DNA of 64,000 nucleotides from Astropecten irregularis (lineage: Eukaryota; Echinodermata; Asteroidea; Paxillosida; Astropectinidae). The stretch spans positions 3,906,001-3,970,000 of the forward strand of contig OZ020263.1 of NCBI GenBank assembly GCA_963971285.1, given 5' to 3'. Below are positions 39,701 through 51,700 of the stretch, one piece after another. The notes below the pieces were generated by a model. It did no database searches. It saw only the letters and a program-made list of their open reading frames with translations, and was not told the origin of the DNA. The position numbers were made by a program, and so were the translations under genes. Position 1 is the first letter of the stretch. Every line of letters begins with the position of its first letter.

Positions 39701-42700
39701 CTACTTCCGAACCGCAGCCTAAAGCCTCTATTTTGATACCCGTTATTCAAAAATGGATGCACGAAATGGAGCCAGAGTCTGAGCCGGAGCCTGAGGTTTG
39801 GAAAAAGTCCCAGAACATAAAGTTAGTTCGAGAACCAGTCACAATTGCATACATCTATATGGTATTTTGGTTGGTTACCAGCATAAATTGAGAAGCCAAA
39901 CTTGTTTTTGTATAGAATACTTGGTTAGCTCAGCAATTAGGCAAAAATTCACAATCTCATATCCAGTCAATCCAAAGGCTTTTTGTGATGAAATGCTGAC
40001 TTACATATTCATCTCACTTCTTTTTTAATTCATACCATTAGAAAAAATCTTTTTAAAATGTAAAAAAAAAAACTAAAAAAACAAAAAAAAAATTACGAAT
40101 GCTATGGTACTTAATATGCAAATTAGGCTTGTTTGGTACTTGAGAATACTGGAATTCACACACACATACGTGTACATGTACATGTGCATTGCCACTTTTA
40201 TGTCATATACAGGTGTACATGCATTTGTGTTACATGTACGAACTGATACATTTTTCTGTAAAGGTAAATTACACCGCCAGATCCATTTATGCCGTATTAC
40301 ATATGTAATGCCGGAATTAAACTGTTGGCTGATGTATTCAGGTGGGAAAATGCAATTCTCCCATAAGTCTGAGTTGTTTTGTTAGCAATCTATTTTTGGG
40401 TTGCTTGCTACGGCATTTAATAAATGGAAAGACGTCAGACGCAGTTGCCAAGGTCTGTTAAATTTTTTTATTATTTTTTGTGATTTTCTAATTTAGAGGC
40501 CATGTTTTGATATATCAGTGCCATTGCGATGAACTGCGATGTACGTGTAACGACTATACTGAAGACTCGAAATATGTTACATGTTATAAATGGTCGTTTA
40601 TTTATGAACAGGTTTCAAAATTCCGTTGTCATAAATATATGTCCTGGGCCCAATTTCCTGAAAACGGGCACTGCTATGCGTGAAATCTATTTCATGGAAT
40701 CCGTAAGCAAGACTTTTGGTTAGCGAAGAATTTCTAGGGTAACCGTGATTATTTTCGTTTCAGTCTGCAGAAATTCCTTGCTACCGTAAGCGAAGAATTT
40801 TTGGTAACGGTAACGGATTCCGCCATGAAATTGGGTCCTGTATGCATTAACGTTAATTTTATCACCGTGGGTCACGGCGGATTGGGATTTGTTTAATTGA
40901 TAAATTAATTGCATCATCATTGCTGTGCTTTTAAATTGTTTACTCTTCGTCTGGCGCGGGTTTCATCTTTGCGCGCATGTACGTAGTCAAGGTACCTGCG
41001 TGTGTACATGTATTTGTAAATTTTTCATTTAATTCGCCTAACCATTTTGATGGTTTGTGGTTAGAATCCCACCATGGGCTCTGCAATATTGAGCACTGGC
41101 AAATGTAGTGTTTTTGAATGCAGAACTGAATTAGGGTTGATTAATTTTCTTTTCAGTTCCAGAGTTCTGTCGGCTTTTCATCTCCCTAAGCTCACCAAAA
41201 AAACCGAAATAATATAGTAATAAAACAAATACAAGTTTTTATATGCACTTAATGCAATTCTATGAATAATCAATCATTCATTGTGCCCAAACTTGAACAA
41301 AAAAATTGAAATAAAAAACATTGACAACCAAAAAAGCTAACAAAGAAGAATTTATACTGATTGGTGCTTTATGTAGTACGAAATAGTGATATGTGACCGT
41401 TGAGATACTTCCCCTTTGGTGTAATACAATCTGGCAAAATGAGGCATAAGTCACAAGGGCTGATTCTGACTCGCACCCCATAAAAATATGTTGTCATCAA
41501 GTTCACATCATAGGAATTTCTCATATTTTGCCCTCAAAGATATCCTTGTATTTCAGCATAAAGACGGGAGTTATGCCTCAAAGTAAAGAGCCAATTGTCA
41601 TCTTTGCAAAGCTTGAATAAAATTGTAAAAAGGTAATTGACATTAAGATTCATTGTGTGGGGACTGGGGTCGATTTCACGAAGCCCTACAATCGATCGTA
41701 CCTCGAGATACGAAGGATAACCCATTGTATCATTCGACTCCTACATGGAGCTGCAATGTATCACACATCCTATGATTGATAGCAAGTTACGATGAGTTTG
41801 GTGAAATTGACCCCTGGTCATACATATGTATAATTCCTAATTGAGATTTTTCTGTTTCCTTTCCTGCACCTGGCGGCAATTTCCTGATAACAAATATTCT
41901 CAGCTTTAGACTAGAAAGGTAAATTTCCTCCACACACACAATATACTGTCTACATTTGATGATGGACTGATTTATTCAGCGACATTTCCCATTTTATGAG
42001 GGTATTTCCCCCCGTAAAACCCTGTATTTTTAATTGAGGCATATTGCAAGCCTAACAAAACAATAGGGCTCCGTGCTCGAGCTATTTATAGAACACGCCC
42101 TTTATATCGACGGCTATAGTTATCCTGATGTTCGGAAAAACTTCACAACAATTACGTGTATTAAATGGGCAATGTGCGACTTGTTTGTGCGAACTTCTGA
42201 ATGTGACGACACAAGCGTGGAGCCCTATTGTCTAAAGTCATTTTTTGACCACATTTTTGCCTTTAAAGGGAGTATCATACTTTGGTTTTTGTCAAAGAAA
42301 TGCAGCTTCATGGGCAAAAATATCAAGACAGATACAGTAACAGTCATCTGTGAAAATTTCAGTCCCATACGGTTCCCACTTTTTGAGAAAACAGTGAAAA
42401 TCGGCCACAGTATTTCTTAAGTCGTTTCTCTTTTATTTTTGATCTTTTAAAAGATCAAAAAGATTTTCGGTTGTTGTTTTACTCTTTTCTGGATAAATAC
42501 ACAATTTCAGGCGGAAAAATTGTAACGGTAGGTTTCTACCACCACCGTGACCCTGTAAGTTATACGTAAATCTGTGAACTATTCTGTTTTGGCTTCTTAC
42601 CAAAGTATGATACTACCTTTAATCAAATCTTTATCATAGGAACTACCTATGGTTGATGTGTCCAGGTCGATACTAATTAATGCTAAAGTTTAGAAAGGTC

Positions 42701-45700
42701 AAAAGGAAGACTGCCTAAGTCAAGCATTTGACTTGGCAAATTAGATGGTTTTTTTTTTCGATTTCTCAAAAGTAATAAAAATGGCTTTATAGGCAAATTT
42801 TATTTCACTTACAAATGTACAAATGAAAAACAATGGCCTACAAATCGTGAGGAAATGACTGGGTGTAAATGACCGGGTGTAAATGACCGGGTGTAAATGA
42901 CCGGGTGTAAATGACCTCAGTGAGTTAGTGGAGGTTTCCTAAAATCCTCTCCAATACTGACTTCTTGATGGAAGAGGTTCTGTCAGGGGGGAGTCTCTTT
43001 TCCGCAGACTCTTTTGGTTATAACAACTTAAAGGTGCTATCATACTTTTGTAGCATGCCGAAACAGAAATCTTCACAGATTTACCTATAACTTGCAGGGT
43101 ATAAAGATGGTAATGGTATAGAAACATAACATTAAAATTGTTCTGCCTGAAATGCTGTATATATCCTGAAAAGGTTCAAACCAATTGACCAAATACAATT
43201 TTGATCTTTTAAATTAAAGATCAAAAATAACGGTGACAAGATTTAAAAGATACTGTGAGCATTTTTCACTGTTTTCTCAAAACATGGGCACCGTATGGGA
43301 CTGGAAATATCACAGATGACTGTTACTGTATCTTTCTTGATATTTTTGCCCATGAATCTGCATTTCTTTGACAAAAAACAAATTGTGCCTTTAATACTCA
43401 AAGCCGTGTCATCATTCTAACTCCCACAAAAACACATCTGCCTCTTCCGTGAGCCGGATGGGGCCAGGGAGGAAGAAATAAAACCCTGTAACTGTCACTC
43501 TGCCCGTCTGCGACACTTCATCATCCAAAAAGCTTTTGCCCCGGTTGATCATGTTGATGGGGGGTGGCGTGAAAATTCCTCCCCGGGAGTGACCGCTTCG
43601 TCACCGAGTTCATCCGCACGGGATGATCCCCATTCAAGCAAATTGAATTCCTTTCAGCTCAATGACGGAGTTGTTAAATTATCATTTTAATATTATTTTT
43701 TGTGGACGATTCTTTGCTGTTTACATGCATGACATTCTTTGTAGGCGATGACCCTTATTTGTAGCTAGAGCATCCAATCCAGGCTTGCCTCTCTTTAAAC
43801 ATGTTAAAGGTACAGTACAGGATTGGTAACATACCCAAAGAGAAATGTTCACAGATTTACGTAAACTTTCAGGATATGAAGATGGTGCTGGTAGAAACAT
43901 ACCGTTGAAATATTTTCACCTGAAATGGTGTATCTATCCAGAAATTAGTAAAACAAAGACAAAAAACAGTTTTGATCTCGGGGTAAGATCAAAACCATTC
44001 TTTATGTTTTATAAGCAAAATTGAGTCGGGTTTTCGCTATTTTCTCGTGACTCAGATGTCTGATTGAGCGCAAATTTTCACAGTATTATTTCATGTACAT
44101 GCTGGATCAGAAATAGTGTGAGTGCTGTTCTGTGACCTTTACCAAGCATGTATTATACCTTTAAAGAATGTTAATTCTTCGCATCTTGATAAAATCTGCA
44201 ATTCAATCAGTTTTTGTACGCCCATTATGCAAGTGAGAGGCAAACTCCTGCAGCCAACTAGGCCTCTGTGTTCATTGTCTCCACATCGCGGGGGACATTG
44301 CATTTCTATAGACCCTCGAGAAACATTATTTTTCCATTTATTAGATTCCACTCTGTGTAATAGGTGCTTGGCATATCTGAGGCAGAAAAGAATGACTTCT
44401 TTTGGGCCAAAATCAAAAAGGAAAACAGAAAAATGAATGGCAAGGTTGATAATGAGTGACTGGCCACACATTACAGCGAGTCAATTCTTTCAAAATGTTA
44501 GCCCCCGTGTGACACGCGGCAGTCATGCATGTATTCAATCGAAGTCTACGGTGGGCGTGCTTCGTCTGTGTATTCATAAATACAGTCATCTTTACTGCGT
44601 GGCCATACACCATTGACACGACGTACTATAGCTAATGTAGGCCAAGATACTGCATCGATATAGCTCATTGATTTTTGTTTTCACATCGAAAATGTGGATG
44701 CGTTCTCGTTTTTGAATGAAGAAAAAAACTCAGAGGCCTATTTATGTGTCACTGTCTGTCTGGAAGAGTGGGGTTGTTGAGACAGTATTGTCAGTTTTTT
44801 CATTCGCTAAGAACAAAACCCGCCTTTTTGAAGCCTGGCCCAAAAGGCAAATCCAACATGTAAAACAAATGCTACATTTGGTCTGTGTTTATTATTTGAT
44901 GTGCCAAGATATTTTTGTGTGCGGGGTTTCTTTCATGTATTGCATGCCGATGAATTTGATCGATTATAAATTTACTTTGAAGAAAACCATCAACTTGAAA
45001 TATAAATTGATGCATGTACCGGTAATAAACTGCTGCAAACTGCTCATCAACCAAAATATGGACTTGAAATGTATAGCTAGCCTAGCTAGCTTAGAAAGAT
45101 CCTGCTATAGGAATACCAACATTTGGTAGAAGCTCAAAGCATTCCACTTACATGTAATACTGTTAATTTTGTCACATATTTGTAACTAGGTCAGACATGA
45201 TATTGCTATTCATAGCAGTTGACCACTATTGACACTGTCTCAGTCTCCATTCCAGCACTTCAATTTCAAGTTCATTTGGCCAGGGGAAAAAAATGGTTGT
45301 GTTGTCCTCAAGTGAAAACATTTGGGCGGTCAGTTTTTTTTTGTTTTTTTTGGCTGACTTTCAAACATTTAAGAATAAATACTGTGTCGTTCATATACAT
45401 ATATAAAATATGAAATATATTAAATGACACAACAGTAAAAGAGAACCTGGAGTAAACAGTTCACCCAATGTTTAAGTATTTTATCGCGAATACCAAGCAG
45501 GATGTATGGTCACCAGGGCTTATAAATCAACGGTCTTGGGTCGTTTTGAGGAGACACGCTTTTTTACTGCTAAATCTTACATTTTCTGTCAAAAATGGTG
45601 AGTTTATATACTTTAGGACTCGGAGAAAAAAAAAAGAAAGAAAAAAGTCCCAACCCAAAGTTTTGGCATTTTACGGTTGGTCGCTGAGGGCAACACAACA

Positions 45701-48700
45701 AATTTTTTTTTTCCGGCCTTATCTTGTTACAGTTATGACAGAAAGGCCGGGTCTAAGAAAAAAATGTATCGTGCAATGAAACTACACAATTAATACATAC
45801 ATAATATAATAACCCATTGAAGCTTGTGATGTGATGGACTCATGGTCTTGCCTAAGATGCGGCCGTTTCCATGTACTGCCTCATGTTTACCATCACCATG
45901 GCAATGCATTATTGACTACATGCTACGAACCCCGTGTTCACTGCTTGTATTCATATTGTCCATTTTATCGGTGTGGGAGCGTGTGTTTATTAAACCCGTA
46001 TATGTTTCGTACACTGTCTTTCCATCTTGGTGGAAAATAGGTCACAGGTTTATAAAGGATCAGCATTTAACTGGGTAGATATAGTTAAAGGTATAATACA
46101 TGATTGGTAAAGGTCACAGAACAGTCATCATGCCCATAATGTGATTCAGCTTGAACATGCAATAATAACCTGTGAAAATTGTAGCTCAAACCGACTCAAT
46201 TTTTCTTATAAAACATAAAGAATGGTTTGATCTTACCCCGAGATCAAAACTGGTTCGGTCTTTGTTTTACTAATTTCTGGATTAAGTACACCATTTCAAG
46301 CAGAAAATATTTTAACAGTTTGTTTCTACATTCTATATGGTAATATATCCAAACAGAAATGTTCACAGATTTACATATAACTTTCAGGGTATCAAGATGG
46401 TGCTGGTAGAAACATACTGGATTTTTGCTATTTTCTCGTGACTCAGATGAGCTCAAATTTTCACAGGTTCATCATTTCATGTACATGGTGCATCAGACAA
46501 ACTGTGAGTGCTGTTCTGTGACCTTTACCAAACATGTATTATACCTTTAATCGTATCTTTAATTTTCCATGATCAAAATTCTTCCTTGAAAAATATTTTT
46601 TAATGAAATTGACTTTCACCAAAGTCATTTATTCTCAAATGAGCCATGAACGTGAAAAAAGAACAGAGAGTAACCACTTAAGGAGCTATAAATCCTATAA
46701 TTAATTCAGCATAGATTAATTCCCGCAGGCCGCTTTGCCGATGGCATGTAGGTCACACAATAAGGTCATGAATAATTCATGAAAGTCTAGCCAGTGGCCT
46801 GCCATAAATTGCACTTAAAGTATGAATATTAATGAGCTATATAGCTGTCATAATCGCGTAGTCTTTTTCACAATGCAGGCGCAACTGGTATTACCGGTCT
46901 GAATTTTTTTTTTAAGAAGTGGTTGGCGTGACGATGCCCAAAGGCTGTATCAGGATTGTTTGGATACGGCTCGAATGAATACAACTTTAAGCCATCTTCC
47001 ATAGTCTCGTGCTCAGGTGCAAGCCGTAGCCTAAAGTAAAACAGACATGGCCTCATAGTAATTTAAGCCATTTTCTTTTAAAGGACAATTTATGAAAACT
47101 GTCTGAGAAAAGATTCAAGTGTGGAAGGTCAAGTTTGTGCTCAAAAAATGCATACAGAAATGCATTTGATATCATAGTTGCCAAAAAATACAAGAGTTGA
47201 TTATAACCTTCAGTGTGGCCACTAAAACAGTTAATGGCCAATAGTTTGGCCACAAAAGCATTTGAATTCCCTGTAAAGTCATGTTGTCATATTAAACAGA
47301 CCAAGTCCTTTTTTGGCCAGTGAATTGGCCTATTACAACCATAAATCAATTTTCTAATGCATAAAGTGTAAAAAATGGATCAACCAATTTGAATTATCAG
47401 GGTCTTGAATCAAAGTAGTAATAGTTTTTAACGCTTGGAATAAGGTGGGCCTGACGTTTTGATCCTAAAAGGATGTTTCTCAAAAGCACGATGTTTCAAT
47501 CATAGGCCCTCCTTACTCCAAGCATTTTATATATTTCAGGTCATTTTTTAGGTTGATCACAGTGGTTTGCAGGAGTTTATTACTTGTATTAGTAAGATTT
47601 TTAAACCGAAAAACTTATTTTGTTTCTATTTTTTTTCTGTCTCCCTTCTCTCTCCATCTATTTCTGTTTCTCCGTGGGATGACCATCAAACTCCGTCCCT
47701 TCGGTCAATCATCTGGACGGTCAACGCTACAGCCGGATCTTCTCACAGTGAGTATACACATTTCTTAAAAAAATAACAACATTGGTTTCTCTGCTTTGTA
47801 TTACGTTGATCTTTTACCAAATTCCATTTTTTTAAATTTTTTTTTGTTTTCCCCTTGTGTCCATTACTTTGCTTCAATACGGGCGTTTCACAATTTAGAG
47901 CGCCACCAAGAGGGCAGCAGGGAGAGGCCAATTTACGCGGTGCATGATGGAAAATTGTCGACATCGGAGATTTTTCCCCTATACGTTCAACGTTATTGCT
48001 AATTCTTGGGTCGTTTTGTGCGTTTATTTCACGTGTTATCACAATGGTTTATGTTTGCGAATCTTTCGGATGCACAACACACACATCCAAACTGGAAAAC
48101 ATTGAGAAATACCTATGGATGAAAGATATACGGTGGGTTAAATGGCGAAGACGATTGAACGTATAGGGGAAAAATCTCCAATGTCGACAATTTCCCATCA
48201 TGCACCGCGTAAATCGGTCTCTCCCTGCTGCCCTCTTGGTGGCGCTCTAAATTGTTAAACGCCCGTATTGTTAATTTGATTAATTTTGAGTTATTTGTGG
48301 TTGGTTTGTTCCTTTGTTTATCTGGACAACAACAAAAATTAATTGAAATTTTAATTTTGTTTTAATTCGATAACCCCTTCCCTCGTGTTAATGTCACGAT
48401 GCAAGTTGCCATGACGATATTGACAAGTCATGTGAAACATGAATGTTGAAAACCTTTATGGAATCAATGCCCAACGGCATGAACATGAGGGATCGATGCT
48501 ATTACTGCACAAAAAAGCCACAAATACTTACCAAGCAGGAAAATGACATAGGCCCACTTGCATCGTGATATTAACACGGGGGAGAATAGTTGCCATGACG
48601 ATATTGACAACTCATGTGAAACATGAATGTTTACTGAAATCAATCCCCAATGTCATAACAATAGGGATCGATGAGTATAATGCACAAACTGCATACCAAG

Positions 48701-51700
48701 CAGGAAAATTACTTACTTACATTAAAAGGTAACCAGCTAAAATTCTCAAGCAGTTTTCATGACTACCAGCATTAAGCAAAAAAGCAGCGTAGTACCAGGC
48801 ACGAGTTTATAAACAAATCATGTTGAATTTTGATTGGCAACCCAATATTCACAAGCTGAAATTTTGGTGCTAAGCAATTTTTTGTTTTTGTGCTAAGCAG
48901 ATATATGAGATCCCCCCTCGATGATTATTCATGTTTATATATTGCATGTATGTATTTAACTTTTACCCATGTTAATTGTTTTGTGTTCTAATTCAACTAA
49001 CAGCGAGGCACAGAAGGCAGGCCATTGATTTCAGTGGTAAGGAACAAACATTAACAATTTTGTTAACTAAATGTCATAATTAATGTAATTGATACGAGCG
49101 GGCATTTTGGTCGGGAACTTTTCTGAATCTGCCCAAATCAAATGTGTACAGGTACTGTATGTAGTGTCCCTGTGGAACATTCTTTGCAAGGAGTTGGTGA
49201 CTTTGGGCCTCATGGGCACCTGTGTCCAGGGGCGATTTCATAAAGCTCTGGACGCATCGCAACTCTATTTGCGATGCGTCCTATCTGCGACGCGTTGCAT
49301 CTATGCGATGAATCCATAGAGAAAGGATGCGTCTTAACTCTGCGTCGCGTTGTAAGTTTTATGAAATCGTTTTATGAAATTGACAATGCTGGCAGGGTCA
49401 ATGGTTTTCTTCCTGTCCAAGCTTTTCTTAAGTTTTATGGTGACAAAAAAAATTGAAATGATATATGCCTGATGGTTGCAGAGTTGTCTTAATTCATTCT
49501 TTTGTCTGACTGCCAAACGAACAAAGACATAATTTGACTATTGGAGTAACCACAAACATAGGGCTGGATGGCTCAGTTGGTAGAGCGCCAGAACGGTATT
49601 CAGGAGGTCACCGGTTCGAATCCCGCTCCAGTCAATTTTTCTTTGTTAACTTTTCAATGACTTTAATTTAAATTCAGTCAGTTTCCCTTGTGGTTATTTG
49701 ATGATTATTCTTTTTAATGCTTGGAGTTAGGAGGGCCTGGCATTTCGATCCTATAGCAGGAGGCTTTTTAAGCTTTTGAGAAAGATTCTGCTAGGATTGA
49801 AACCTCAGGCCCTCCTAACTCCAAGCATTATATTTATTTCAGGCCAATAATTTAGGTTGATGAGCAGTTTGCAGCATTTTATTACTTGTAATTCATTCTT
49901 TTAATAATTGATTGACACTTTTTTTATAATTTATTCATGATTTCTGCTGGTCTATCAACAAAAGAAATGCTTACTCACAAGTCAGTTTTAAACAGAAATG
50001 AACTCCGACCCATTTTTTCTCTGTTATGTACCCTCTCTGTGAATTAATAACGATCTTTCGCTTCCTAGACTGATCGGGCTTGTTTCACTTCGGAAGCCTT
50101 GACAATAGGCCTAGCCTTGGCTATAGATCGTCTTCCTGCCCACGTAATTACGTTGCCTCCATTCGCCGACCTCTCAGTAAATTGCGATGCCATTGAAACC
50201 TGTTGTCGATAGTCAATACCATAACCTATTTCAAGTCATTTTCTTTTAAAAACGAAATGGAGGCTTTATTTTCGGTCGTTGGTGACGGTGGGTGGAATGG
50301 ATGGAGGGGAGGGGCATATTAGCTCGGGAAACACCTACGCATTTGACTCTCCGATCTTATCGGGGTCATTCATGATGTTTGAAGACCGTACATGTATGTA
50401 TTCTGTGTACAGCTTATGGGACAGGCGGTTGCTAGGTTAAGCAGTGCCTTGTGGGTAATTTGGCAGAGCTAGGAGAAATATTATGATGATACTGGTATAG
50501 ACATTAAAGGTACAGAACAGGATTGGTAACATACCCAAACAGAAATGCTCACAGATTTACGTATAACTCTCAGGATATGAAAATGGTGCTGGTAGAAACA
50601 TACCCTTAAAATATTTCCACCTGAAATGGTACATTTATCCAGAAATCAGTCAAACTAAGACTGAAAACAGTTTTGATTTTGGGGTAAGATCAAAACCATT
50701 CTTAATTATGTTCATAAGAACAATTGAGTCGGGTTTTCACTATTTTCTCATGGCTCAGATGTCCGATTGAGCTCAAATTTTCACAGGTTTATTATTTTAT
50801 GTATGTGCTGGATTTATAGACGAAAGTGTGAGCGCTTTTCTGTGACCTTAACCGATCATGTATTATACCTTTAAAATTGAATTAATGAGAGCATAATTAT
50901 TTTTATTTAGAACGAGCAATTTCAGAAGCTAGTTCCTGGTACGCTGGATGCGAACATCGAGCTGCCTAGTGTACCGTGAAATTGATTCCGCGTTCATCCA
51001 ATGTGCATGCAGTACATTTTGGCCAGTAGAGCTCACAGGAGGGGTTTGGTTTTATTTTCTGGCGGTGGAAATCATCACATTATGAAATTTAGTAGGCGAA
51101 CAGGAAGCCTCAGGCCTGCACTTTGTTAAATTAGGTTAATTATGCAGATAATTATCGTGGCTGGCAGTTTTTCGACCATTTTTACAAAAAAAATATTAAT
51201 AGGTTTTAAGGAGACGGCTCTGAAAGGTCTGATACAGGTCTGAAAGTGAATATATTTGGTGACATTTTGAAATATTATAGTGAGACTTTTTTATGTCTCC
51301 CAAAGGTATCAGCTATCTTTTAAAGACATATTTTGTTATCTGTATTTTAAAGGTAGTATCATTCTTTGGTAAGAAACCAAAACAGAAATGTCCACAGATG
51401 TACGTATCACTTATACAGGGTATGAAGTTGGTGGTGGTAGAAACATACCGTTAAAATTGTTCCGCCTGAAATGGTGTATTTATCCAGAAATTAATCAAAC
51501 AACGACCGAAAATCTTTTTGATCTTTTGAAAGATCAAAAATAAAAGAGAAAAGACTTAGCCGTTTTTCACCGTTTCCTCAAAAAGTGGGCACCGTATGGG
51601 ACTAACATTTTCACAGATGACTGTCACTGTATCTGTCTTGATATTTGTGCCCACGAATCTGTATTTCTTTGACAAAAACCAAAGTATGATTATACCTTTA

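Noticed and set aside
44716-45129. Longest ordinary open frame (137 codons)
   Set aside because: It ends in a family A repeat fragment and shows no recognisable domain or codon bias.
49561-49635. tRNA gene
   Set aside because: Both promoter boxes are good, but the same head and tail recur at 60964, and other copies are decayed. It is a tRNA-derived SINE rather than a single functional tRNA.
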